Assembly: GCA_021399435.1 (NCBI GenBank)
Contig: JAJTUP010000007.1
Span: 1,240,001-1,304,000 of the forward strand
Reading direction: 5' to 3'
DNA: 64,000 bases
From: Diaporthe sp. PMI_573
Taxonomy: Eukaryota; Ascomycota; Sordariomycetes; Diaporthales; Diaporthaceae
The first letter of the stretch is position 1. Every line of letters begins with the position of its first letter. Shown in pieces: positions 11,425 to 21,613 of the stretch. The notes under the pieces were generated by a model. The model made no database searches. It saw nothing but the letters and a program-made list of their open reading frames with translations, and was not told the origin of the DNA. The translations under genes and the position numbers were made by a program.

Positions 11425-12196
11425 TGACTGCCCACTGCCCCTTGCGCATCCGGAGGCCGGCGGCAAGTGCTTTCTGCCCGTGACCGAGGTTGATTTCGAA
11501 CAAGGTCTTGCAACCAAACCCTTGACACCAAGTAGGATTGATGCTCCCGATCCACGTCAAAGTCGGCCAGGACGGACGGAGTCCGCGCTGCTTCCGAGCT
11601 GCGGCGGAGCCCAGGCATGTTCGGTTCACGGAACCCAGCAGCGTTAGACTCTGCACCTGAAACAGGACCCCGATGCGGAAATCGAGCGTACATGTGAGAA
11701 TGAAAGCGAGGCTGTACTTAAAATCTCCAAAAAAGAAAACTTGACGGCCTTGGAGTTGATTTGGGGGGGTAGCGGTGGGCGGAGGTGCGCGATCACAGCC
11801 GCGTTTCAGAGAGCCCCTACATCAACCATCGACGGAAAGAGATGATCATGCCGTTGCAACACACAGCCATGTTCATCTGATCTAGCATTATCCGTCCATT
11901 CCATGTCAATATCTTGCAACCGGTAATCTGTGGGGGTCCGGAGTTGTACTCTTGGCTCGATTGTGCCCTGTAACAGAACACGATTTTCTGGTGTGGAAGT
12001 CAACGCACTACTCAAGTCTAGGTCAGTTTCACATCGACAAACACCCATGCGCCTCTCGTGGAATCTCGTTCCACCACACAACAAGTCACTCTTTTGTGGT
12101 GCAGTGTGGTCGCAGAGATACTTAGCCACACTCGTATATGTGTCAACCATTGATCATTGTGACAATATACACGGACTCAAGACACCTACACACTCA

Positions 12197-12204
12197 TATA
12201 TATA
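12197..12204 (+). promoter_or_regulatory. TATA-like box for VAO-type gene
   Basis: TATATATA lies 94 bp upstream of the ATG at 12298 and is followed by a pyrimidine-rich, CA-containing stretch typical of fungal transcription start regions. Confidence 0.5.
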
Positions 12205-12297
12205 CTGGACTTCCAACTGATTTCCATTCTTCTTTATCCTCATACCAAACCAGATACGAACCTCCTTACATTATTCCGACAATCATCACTCACTCAA

Positions 12298-14123
12298 ATG
12301 GCTCCTCCCAGTGCCACGGGTGTCGCAGACACCACTGAACAGACCGCAAATGGGAGTTCCGGCGTCCCAAAGCCGCGCTGCCTTCCTCCAGGATTCACTG
12401 ATGCCAAGTTCTCGGATTTCCTCTCCACTCTATACTCGCTCGTGGGCAAGAGCAATATCGCCGTCATCACTTCTGAGACTGTCTTCGACGATGGCGACTA
12501 TGAGACAGTTGACTGCCTGACACACGACATGCACAACTTCTACGACCACGAGGAGTTCATTGGATCTGCTCTCGTGCGCCCACGCCACGTCCAGGACGTC
12601 CAGGCCATCGTGAAATTGTGCAATGACTTTGCTGCGCCGCTATGGGTCTTCAGCAAGGGGCACAACCTGGGCTACGGCGGGGCAGCGCCCCGCGTCAGCG
12701 GAAGCCTGGTGATGGATCTCGGCAAGCACATGAACAAGGTGCTCGAGGTCAACGCTGTCGATTGCTACTGCCTCCTCGAGCCGGGTGTCTCGTATCTCCA
12801 GCTGCAAGAGTACCTGCGCGAGCACAAACTCGACGACAAGGTCATGATGGATGCGCCTGAACTGGGGTACGGCTCGGTGATTGGAAACGCACTGGACCAC
12901 GGGGTCGGATTCACGCCTTATGGAGACCACTGGATGATGCACTGCGGGATCGAGATTGTCCTCCCCACAGGCGAGATTGTCCGCACCGGTATGGGCGCCA
13001 TGTCCAGTCCCGAGGGGCGAGAGCAGGCGAAGCAGGGCGTGCACCCGGCGGACCAGAAGCCGAACGAGTGCTGGCAGCTCTTCCCTTACGGCTTCGGCCC
13101 TGTCAACGACGGCATCTTCTCACAGGCTGGAAATGGCATCGTCACCAAGATGGGTATGTGGCTGATGCCGCGCCCGCCGGGGATGGAGGCGTTCATGGTC
13201 ACATACGAGAAGGACGAGGACCTTCCGCAGATCATCGATATCATTGGCCCGCTGCGCGTGAACATGATCCTGCAGAACGCGGCTGCGTTGAGGCATGTCG
13301 GCCTGGACCTGGCACACTACAATCCCCGGTCACATTACACCGACAAAGCCTTGGACGAACCTCTGACCGACGAGGATTTGGATCGAGGCGCAAAACAGCT
13401 CGATCTGGGCCGATGGGTCTACATGGGTACTGTGTATGGCCCTCCCGTGATCCGCGAGGCCCACCTCAAAATCATCAAGCAGGAGATGTTGAAGGTGCCC
13501 GGGAGCCGTTTTTTTCAGCGAACAGGATCGCAAAGAGAAGTTTGGCACATTGGAGTGTCGCGCCCATACAATGAGAGGCGTAGCAAACATGGATGAGCTG
13601 GGCTGGCTCCAGACATGGATTCCGAACTGCTCTTTCATGTCCCTGGCGCCGATATCGAAAGTGTCCGGCGAGTCGGCCTGGGCCCAATATGTCATGGCAA
13701 AGAAGAGGTTTGACGAGGCCAAGTTGGATTACATGGGAATCTTTAGCATCGGCATGCGCGAGATGCGTGAGTATGCCCTGCCCCCGTCAACGACATTATC
13801 ACTAACGACGCGCAACAGATAACGTTGTGTGCATTGTCTTCGACCGCAAGGATCCTGACGTTCGTCGCCGCGTGCAGTGGCTTGTTCGCACCATGATCAA
13901 GGACTGGGCAGAACACGGGTGGGGCGAGTTTAGAACACACATCGGCATGATGGACCAAGTCGCAAATACTTATGACTTCAACGACCACGCACTCATGAAG
14001 CTGAACGAGAAGATCAAGAACGCCCTGGACCCGAATGGCATCATGGCACCAGGAAAGAGCGGGGTTTGGCCGCAACAGTATGACAAGAAGAAATGGGCGT
14101 TGGGCGAGGACTACATTAAATAG
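12298..14123 (+). pseudogene. VAO-type FAD-linked oxidase with one frame break
   Basis: Flavoprotein of the vanillyl-alcohol oxidase/eugenol oxidase (4-phenol oxidase) family, about 590 aa if read through. Two exons, 12298-13766 and 13819-14123; the 52-bp intron splits His in REM-H-NVVCIVF. The N-terminal FAD domain shows the PP-loop FSKGHNLGYGGAAPR and VIGNALDHGVGFTPYGDHW; the C-terminus ends with DPNGIMAPGKSGVWPQQY. The frame is lost at a T7 run (13509-13515): the conserved text after it, from SEQDRKEKFG on, is in the +1 frame, as if one extra T were present. All other parts are intact and the intron still splices, so a sequencing or assembly error, or a very young lesion, is likely. By alignment to Penicillium VAO, Phe replaces the covalent-FAD His422 and the active-site Tyr503 (GEFRTH), while Tyr108 and Arg504 are kept. 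Confidence 0.85.
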
Positions 14124-14279
14124 ATCCGAGGCGTGTCTAACCACATGAAGTAGCTTTTAGTCGTTGGGGGTTTCAGCTGTATGATGAAGAAGATATTATG
14201 TAAATAGAGAGACTGCACTTATCCAAGCCATTTTCCACAATTAAAGGAAGTCTGCTGCTATGAATTTGTGATTCCTGGC

Positions 14280-15340
14280 TCAATCACCCTGAACCATCTG
14301 AGGCACATTGGCCGGGTCCGATGGTTTAACTGCTGCCGGTTTAGCTTCCTCCACTGTCTGCGCGTCGTGTTGCCTGCCTCCAGCCAGGAGCCTGCACTGC
14401 CTCTGGTACAGGCAATAGAAGTTCCATGAGCCCCAGAGCTGCGCCGCCGCGAAGAGGATGTGGAGCATCGGGGTCGTGATCTTGAAGGCTAGTGTCCATC
14501 TGTTCCACAAGGACCCGAACATATACATGGTCACGATTGTCTCGGTTATCGTTCCGGTCAAGGTTGTGGCCATGGCTGCGAGGAAGAGTCTTCGAAGGAA
14601 GGCATGCGACTCGGGGTAGACTCGGTATAGTATGATGGTGACATGTGGCAAGAATTCGGAGACGATATCAAAAGCACCTGTCTCAGGCTCCGCGTCAGTG
14701 CTTGTGCTGTTGATTCCACTGTGGGCGGTGTTTTTGAAAACGGCTTTGGAGGTGGCCTAGGTTTTGCTCACTCACCCCACACCAGGCAGAGAGAAAACTC
14801 AATATCAGCGTCTGGCTCTCTAATGAAGTCCAGGCTGATTGCGATTGCTGATTGCCCGATCATGATAGTCCCCACGTGGTGTCCTACACTGACTGGGGAG
14901 ATCTTGGGCCGATAGAACAGCTCGAAAATGTACATTGCCATAAGCATCTGTGATACCACAATCAAGATGTCGCCCATTGTGACTGGCGACGTCGATCCGG
15001 AAAAGCGGGTGTGGAAGGTAGCTGTTCCAAAAACGACTGAGATGAAGGGATAAATCGCGGCAATAAGTATGAGAATCTTGGTTCCGCCTGCTATATGGTG
15101 GTTGACGAACCCCCGCCTCACAGTCTCGTCCATTGTCGTGTATGTAGCGCCGTATATTCTCTGCAGCAAGAATCGTTCCAAGATGTAGAACCGGATTAGA
15201 AAGTATACCACAAACACAATGCTCATTATCAGGGCGCTGAACGGCGCCAGGATAGAAATTGTTGTCAGGGGCATTCTGTCGAGGTGCTCGTCTTTGCGCC
15301 CGACCAGAGCATTGTGGTCATCCATTTGGAGCAGCGACAT
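14280..15340 (-). CDS. multi-pass membrane protein, TLC-like
   Basis: Integral membrane protein of 320 aa with about seven hydrophobic helices. Two exons: 15340-14776 and 14677-14280; the 98-bp intron (GTGAGT donor) splits a Gly codon and rejoins LCLVWG to AFDIVSEFLPHV. Helices include ISILAPFSALIMSIVFVVYF near the N-terminus, ILILIAAIYPFISVVFG, ILIVVSQMLMAMYIFELF, and three more in exon 2. The segment PVSVGHHVGTIMIGQSAIAI, with paired His before a hydrophobic helix, resembles the TRAM/LAG1/CLN8 (TLC) signature, though the match is partial. The tail is hydrophilic. It is convergent with the VAO-type gene (157 bp between stops), so it may be part of the same block; a role in membrane handling of a lipophilic product is only a guess. 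Confidence 0.75.
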
Positions 15341-16679
15341 GGATGGAAAGTGAAAGTGAAAGTGAAAGTGAAGCAGTCGACTGTCATCTGCATGTCATTA
15401 ATGGAGCATGGGAATGAGGAGTTGTACGGCAATGAGTAAACGCAAGAATGCCCCGGATCAGAAGGTCAACGAGGAAAAGGGGAGACTGTTTGGTGTAGCT
15501 GCAGCCATGAGCAATTTGTATGCCACAGAGAAGGAGCTAATAAGTAAGATGAATGCAAAAAGGTTCGGCAATCTTGTTTCCCTATGCCTTGGGGTCCAGA
15601 AGCCAGAGAGAGCGGCAGGGGCCGGTGAAACGTGGCCGATTGCCTGGAATGGAAGTGGAATTAGTTCAGATGTGACCCCTGTGCTTCGGGTGCCAACCAC
15701 GATGCAACTCATCCCGAGGCTCGGCCCCAGCGAGTGGTCCTAGCAGCGCAACGGAAACCCTGTGAGCAAGTGGCTCAGCAGTAGCTTGAATACGAGGGCC
15801 CGCTGCTGCAGGTAATCAAATACTGCGGCATGAGGATTCAGTCGCCAGTCGGGGGCTTAGACGACATCCTCTGCTCGTCCCGTCTCTGCCATACCTCGAA
15901 GAAAAGAAAAGAATACGGTCCTAGAAAACACACTCGCTCAAGACAGCTCAGGTAGCCAGCCGCTGGACGTCATGGACTCATGGCTAGCAAATTCGCCTTG
16001 GAAAGAGTGCCGACAAGGGCATGCTCAGGGGTCCGGTAATGATGCTTTGACAGAAAGCTTGGTACGGGTAGCGCCGCCCTAGACAAGGATGAGGAGGAAG
16101 CTTAACATCGGGGCCGCAGGATGTGCTACACAAAGAGCTGCAGCACAGACAGGGGTTGGAAAGGGCTAAGGGAAACGAAGAAGAGGCATTTGAAATGTGT
16201 CTCCATTCATGAACCATTGGATGAGACGTGGGCTGGCTCAATTTCTTTCGGACCGAGGGCTAGACTCAGCCCCATCCATGGGTCGAAAAAGACCGCTCCA
16301 TTGGCTACTGAAGCTCCCGCATCCTGAAAGACGGTGGAGGACATCCTCAGGAGTTTGACTCGAGGGATCTCGACAGGCGGGATCCTACTGCAGGACGACC
16401 ACAAAGGCAAAACCATGACGGAGGCCCGCTAGCCGTCGATTTCGAATATGCTTCTTAAATAAGTGTTTTAGAGTCATGTCAGTACCACAAGCCTGATTCT
16501 TTGATCCTCATTGTGACGGCCAAAGACCGAGTACATGCAACGGTCGGCGGCCCCCATTCATGGAGCAACACACGCTTCAAAGGTACGTCTTCCCCGAAAA
16601 ATAAATCTGCGCTGTTGGCTCTGTCTACCCGCACAAAGTCTACGCCTTGGCGCCACATCGGCTCGCACCGCAGCCACAC
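15341..16679. other. intergenic region with a hexamer microsatellite
   Basis: About 1.3 kb upstream of the TLC-like gene and downstream of the asparaginase gene. Immediately before the TLC-like ATG is the GAAAGT repeat. The frames 15408-15743 (+) and 16121-16327 (+) show no domain and are not called. Confidence 0.5.
15346..15372. repeat. GAAAGT hexamer repeat in 5' leader
   Basis: Four and a half tandem copies of GAAAGT starting at 15346, six bases upstream of the TLC-like start codon. On the sense strand it reads as a CACTTT pyrimidine-rich tract directly before the ATG, a possible leader element and a mutable tract. Confidence 0.8.
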
Positions 16680-18408
16680 CTAAAACCCGACCTTCTCCCC
16701 TCTCCAGCCGGCGATTTCTTCCTGCCGGCCTTCTCCATCAAAGCCAAGTCTGGATGCTTCGTCTGCATCATGCCAGACTTGGAACACGGCCTTGTCGTCA
16801 TCGTCGACCCACGCGCGGAACATACCCGGACAGTTGTGGTCCTGAATGATCGCGTTACGAGCCTGGACGACATTCCCCTGCGCGTCCCTAACCACAGTGC
16901 TCTCGATCCCAATCATGCCGCCCTCGCCCTCCCCGGTCACCATCCACCGGTCCCCCGCCGACTGCTGCAGCTGGCCCCCGGGTCCTGTGACCGCAGTCAA
17001 GGCTTGTGCGCAAGGCCTGCCGCCCCAGCGAGCGATGGCGCCCACAGTACGGCCAGCGTTTACACGAAGGAACGAGTCCCCGTTGCCCGTGCCGGAGGTC
17101 GCGAAAGAGCGGGTGGTGGTCAGCTGGGAGCGCGTGGGGGGCGTCAACGGGGTGTAAAAGAACGGGGTCGGCAGGCAATCTGCCATCAGTCCCCGCAAGG
17201 CGCCGCTGAACCCAAGGACGGAACCTGAGCGACGGACTGCTTCTGCCCCGCGATCCCAGAAGTTTGTCAGGGATAGCAGTGACGACTTTGGAGAGCTGCC
17301 GTCTTCGTCCCATTCCTCCGCCCAATACCCAGCACCTGGGACAGGTGTGTCTCCGACCCGGCCGGTCAGCTTGTTCGTCAGTCCGCCTGTGCTGGTTGCG
17401 CAGCAGACCACGCCATCCGAGTCAAGAGCAACTGCACCAGTCGTCCCTTGCGGTAGGTACTCGTCTGCTGACCATGTTGCTGAGTACTGCTTCCCGGACT
17501 TCTCCTGCTCGAGGCCGCGAATGTGCTCGTCCCATCTTGTCTGTGTGAAAAAGTAGCTCGTGGGCGCGAACTCGAGACCGTACTGCCTGGCCAGTGACTC
17601 GGCTGCGGAGCCGAAGACGAGAGTGTGTCCCTGGGCTGAGGGCACGTCCAAATCCACCGCGTCGAGGTTGCCACTCTTCGTGTTCTTATCGTCGGACATA
17701 CTCATACTGTCTTTATGCCCTTGACCTTTTCTTCCCCACAAATCCTCCTCTCCGCGCTCTAATATCTCCCGGGCGAGCAATACTGCGGAGGGTTCAAAGT
17801 TAGAAATGAGAGCACTGAAGGGGTGTTGCACGTGGGAGTGCTGTTAGGTAGGTAATTAAATGCCCTCGCAGAGTCTTGACCCAACGAAGAGCCTCAGAAC
17901 AGGCCGTGAAACAGACACGGATACGGCAGGTCTATCGCCCCAGAAGGTTCATCATCGTATACCCGCGGTACTTACTAGGATTCTTCACATTCCGCAGCCC
18001 CAGGGCCCCCGCCGCGCGCTTGGCGTGGCCCCTCGACACCATGACGGAAGCTTCGAGCTGTTGAATCCCATCACGAGTGAAGACTGCGCCTTTTCCGGCG
18101 TTGAACAAGGGGTCGTTCTCCAGCAGGGTGACTGCGTAAGTTGCGACCTGGAGGGCGGATGGTGGGCCAGCGGCGTGCATGTAGCTGTGCGTCTTTGAGA
18201 TCTGAGAGTGAGCAGTATTAATAAGAGGCCACTTCATCTCACTGGATGAGATTGAATCTCATCTTTTACACACCATGCCAAGGAGCGATCTTCTGACTGC
18301 CTCATATCGCTCCGGGGTCAGATTCGTCGGCTTGATATTGCCGGCGCCGCCATGTATAATAAGCCTGGGCTTGATCCCGGGAGAGGACTGTGGCCGTTTG
18401 TACTCCAT
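16680..18408 (-). CDS. threonine aspartase / plant-type asparaginase
   Basis: N-terminal-nucleophile hydrolase of the isoaspartyl peptidase/L-asparaginase/taspase group, 487 aa, made as a precursor that self-cleaves before a Thr to give alpha and beta chains. Three exons: 18408-18274, 18201-17976 and 17782-16680. Splicing rebuilds [11 protein letters not shown] (exon 1), [19 protein letters not shown] and [13 protein letters not shown] (exon 2) and [13 protein letters not shown] (start of exon 3). The nucleophile Thr is the first Thr of [12 protein letters not shown], followed by [24 protein letters not shown], the usual beta-chain opening. The C-terminus is longer than in the plant enzymes, as in taspase-like fungal copies. 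An earlier in-frame codon is possible, but the ATG at 18408 fits best. The first intron carries a 9-bp perfect hairpin (18245-18263). It probably degrades isoaspartyl peptides or asparagine. Confidence 0.88.
18245..18263. repeat. 9-bp perfect hairpin inside an intron
   Basis: GATGAGATT (18245-18253), one G, then AATCTCATC (18255-18263). It lies in the first intron of the asparaginase gene, 10 nt downstream of its donor site on the sense strand. Possible intron folding element; may be chance. Confidence 0.6.
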
Positions 18409-19102
18409 GTTTTCTAGGCACGCGCACGCCGACATAAGCAGCAGCAAAGTCTGATCTTACTTCTGCTGTAGACTGACTGCTTGGTCTTTGTTGGGGGATC
18501 TGTCGTCGTGCAAGAGGGACGGCACCCGGGGCAGCTCGTTATCGCCAGCTTATCTAACTGCAATCCCGGCAAGGAAAGGCGTCACTGCCCTGCACCGAGG
18601 TGCCGGCATCGGGCCCGATGTTCCGATAGGTCCCGGCCCAGCTTCAATAGGCAGACAGACAGTGGTTGCCGTCTCCAAGCTGAGGCAGGATAAATACATG
18701 AAACGCACCGTCAAAGAATTCACAATGTGTAGATCTACGGATCTGCGACGTACCACTTAATGACAAGTTACAGATGCCCAGCTGACCATACATTCCTCAG
18801 CACGAGCGCCGTAACATGACCCCTTCATAATTCGATTAACTTGGGTAGACAAACCACAGACACAAGGCCATTTACGTATTCCTGAATGCCATTGGAATCA
18901 AGTATATAAAGATGTAATTGATGCCAAGAGCATATCTCTTTCTTTCACCTTTTGCTCAGCACATTCTCTCAAAGTTCACTCATTCAAAATTCATTCACCC
19001 AGACTCACACTCGCTTACGACCTGGTTGTCGTTGCCTTCTCTGATATATTTTGTTAATTATAATCAAAAACTTCCGTTCACCAATACATTTCACCACCCA
19101 AC
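18409..19102. other. divergent promoter region
   Basis: About 700 bp shared upstream region of the asparaginase gene (-) and the small secreted protein gene (+). It holds the TATA box at 18902 and a long CT/CA-rich leader for the secreted protein. No other gene seen. Confidence 0.6.
18902..18909 (+). promoter_or_regulatory. TATA box for small secreted protein gene
   Basis: TATATAAA at 18902-18909, about 195 bp upstream of the ATG at 19103, followed by a CT-rich leader. This is a strong canonical TATA element for a fungal gene and suits a highly induced secreted protein. Confidence 0.6.
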
Positions 19103-19570
19103 ATGGTTCGCATCGCTCTCACCACCGTCCTGGCTTGTAAGTCCCGTCACACCCAGTCCTCACTAGCCTGATGCCGTACATGAATAAATATACTGACCTC
19201 TGTTCACGGGACAGTTGCTGCCTCTGCTCTTGCCCTGGCCCCCAACAACGCCGGTGCCAAAGACGTGGGTAACGGCAAGGGCCAGCAGTTTACCACTGGC
19301 GGCTGCGTCGCCGACGCCGACTGTCGCAGTGCATGCTGCGCCGAGATCAACACCAGTGGCGTTGGCATCTGCTCCGCTGAGGGCGCCCAGTTCCAGAACG
19401 GAAAGCAAGGTGAGTTAAAGAAGTGGATGCAACCACACCCTTGAGTGGGGCTTGTCCCCCATATAATGGCTGGCTTGCTGATTTCAACACAAGGATGTGG
19501 CTTTGAGGATCCCAACTCTGCTGCTACCATCGCTGCCGCTCAGGCTCAGGTCAAGAAGCAGGGCTTCTAA
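19103..19570 (+). CDS. small secreted cysteine-rich protein, BAS2-like
   Basis: Predicted secreted protein of 101 aa resembling biotrophy-associated secreted protein 2 (BAS2) of Magnaporthe and its homologues in many plant-associated ascomycetes. Three exons: 19103-19136, 19215-19409 and 19494-19570. The signal peptide is MVRIALTTVLAFAASALA, built across the first intron, with cleavage probably just after it. The mature part has six Cys in the order C-x5-C-x3-CC, then two single Cys; recognisable pieces are GNGKGQQFTTGGCVADADC and FQNGKQGCGF. Three disulfides are likely. Introns of 78 and 84 bp have GTAAGT and GTGAGT donors. A strong TATA box and long leader lie upstream. The family is induced in planta in Magnaporthe; its molecular role is not settled, and saprotrophs also carry copies. 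Confidence 0.85.
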
Positions 19571-19831
19571 GCACGGGCGAGCTGGATTCTCAGGGTTCTT
19601 GCGATAGTGACAGGTTGGAGGGGTCTGTCTTTTGGCAGAATGTGTCTGGCAACTTTGGATCCTTTCCGCTACTACGTCTTTCAAGAGGGCAGCAAGTGAT
19701 GGTTTCCGGTTGGGGATAAATCACTGTAGGCTTAATTGAGCTCTCAGATACTTGTCAAATCCAACAACCTGCAGTTGAAGGCACATATATAAACATATAC
19801 ATATCGAATGCCCACGGAACCATGGTGAGCT

Positions 19832-21613
19832 CTAAGTTGACTTCTCGGCCTCGTCCAGTTTCCCATGCTCCCCCTTGGTCGCGGTCTCAACATCGCGCCC
19901 GTGTACAACAACACCCACGCCATTGCCGGCCAGCTCAGACTTCAGGATAGGCGGGCCAGCAAAATGCTTCCTGCCCCAGACGAAATACCACACCATGCTG
20001 ATGGTCGCGAACCCGGCAAACACAACACTGGCGTAGTTCATCGAGGAGGCGGTCAAATCTGTGAGCACGGAGGGCATGCAGAAGATAACAATAGACAAGG
20101 CCACCCAGCACAGCGTGATGATGTTGATCACGTACCCGAGCTTTCCAAGGGAGTACGATGCGTAAGCGACGGCCTTGCGGCCCCTGACGACCGAGACGAG
20201 GATAGGCAGCGCGTATGAGGCGCACAGACAGATGGTGGCCACGCCGGTAAAGCTGTTGAAGGCGGCCGCGGACCCGAAGTAGATCAGGCCCAGCAGGCAG
20301 TCGACGAGGAATGAGAGCGTGAGGCCCCACAGCGGGATATCGAAGCGCTTGTCGACGCGGCTCCACAAGCCGGAGCCGGGAATAGCACCGTCGCGCGCAA
20401 AAGCGTACGTGCACCTGCTCGAGGCAGTCAGGGCACCGATACCGGCGAACAGCCAAATGCCAAGGATGAGGAAGAGGAGCCCGAAGCCGCCGCCGGCGCT
20501 GCCCGTCGCGGTCTTGAAGATGACGCCGACGGGCTGGCCATTGGCGACAGCAAGCAGCTCCTGCACGTCGGGCAGGACAAACAGCACGGGGATGAGGTAC
20601 AGCAGGCCGGTGATGCCCGCGGCGACGACGGAGAGCACTATAGCCTTTGGAACCTCGCGCTCGGGGGACTGAACCTCCTCGCACATGGACGCAACCATGC
20701 CGTAGCCGGTCAGCACGTAGGCGGGCTGCAGCAGGCCGACGAAGAAGGACCAGCCCGGGGCCCAGCCGGAACCGGAGGCGTCGAAGTGTGCAAAGACGAA
20801 CTCGCCGCTGCGCCGGCCGCCGCGGGCCATGGCCAGCAGCACAACGAGGATGATGATGACCGAGGCGCCGGTCCACCATATGCACAATGTGTTGATCTGG
20901 TCGAGGTACCGGCTGCCGAAGACGTTGACGAGGTATGTGACCAGCATGACGGCCCAGAACATAAGGACCGTCTGCCAGGGGGTGGCCACGAAGTCCTCAC
21001 GCCAGAGGGTGATGCAGCTGAGGATGAGCTGCGCGCCACCAAAGTTGATGGATAGTGTGACGGTCCAGTTTCCGACGAGGGTGAGCCAGCCTGTGTCGAT
21101 GCATTGGTTAGATCATCAATATCCTGCACGGCAAAGGCCAGCACTCGAGTCTTGCTAGGCTTCCCGTGGATACCCATCGAACAAGAACCGATGATTATGA
21201 TACATAAAACAGGAGATTGTGTACGTACCAGTGATCCAAGACGCTATAGGCGCCCATTCGGGAGTTGACAGCAGGGCGGCCCAATAGTACACGCCTCCGG
21301 CAGTCGGGAAGACACTGCAGATCTCCGCCAGCGAGGCGGCGATGCATATGCTGATGAGCGACAGCATGACCCAGCCCCACAGCACGGTGACGGACTGCCC
21401 GTTGGCGAGCGAGTACAGGAAGGTGGTGGAGAGGCCATACGGCACGGCCATGATGGCAAAGCTGAGGCCCAGCACCGACAACATCGACAGCGAGCGGGGC
21501 AGCTCGGCCTTGTAGCCCATGCGCGCGAGGTCGTCATCTGCCGCGCCTCCATGGCTGAGGGCCGAGTGCCGCCGGGCACTGGACGCCGATGTCGACGTCG
21601 GAGGTCTGCTCAT
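19832..21613 (-). CDS. APC-family amino acid/choline-type permease
   Basis: Plasma-membrane permease of the amino acid-polyamine-organocation superfamily (GABA/choline permease group), 547 aa with about twelve helices. Two exons: 21613-21229 and 21090-19832; the 138-bp intron splits a Gly codon and rejoins ASWITG to WLTLVGNWTV. The cytosolic N-terminus (1-45) is Ser/Ala-rich, followed by LGLSFAIMAVPYGLSTT, the first helix with the family's unwound segment, and then AEICSVFPTAGGVYYW, a hallmark of the group. Later markers are EEVQSPEREVPKAIVLSV, the conserved loop after helix 6, and SSRCTYAFARDGAIPGS before helix 9. Uptake of choline, GABA or an amino acid is likely; specificity cannot be read. 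It is convergent with the small secreted protein gene, with 261 bp between stops. Confidence 0.92.

Larger units (their letters stand above)
11244..12297. other. divergent promoter region between DMATS and VAO-type genes
   Basis: A 1.05-kb shared upstream region of two divergently transcribed genes. It holds the hairpin at 11393-11424 on the DMATS side and a TATATATA box at 12197-12204 on the oxidase side. Short frames at 11373-11693 and 11806-12150 are not supported as genes. Confidence 0.6.

Noticed and set aside
13491..13514. A 24-nt intron explaining the VAO frame break (GTGCCC to TTTTTTTCAG)
   Set aside because: Too short for spliceosomal removal, and it would delete a conserved family segment.
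19935..20885. 316-aa Arg/Pro-rich open frame on the minus strand
   Set aside because: Same-strand shadow in another frame of the APC permease; text is typical of GC-rich frame-shifted coding sequence.
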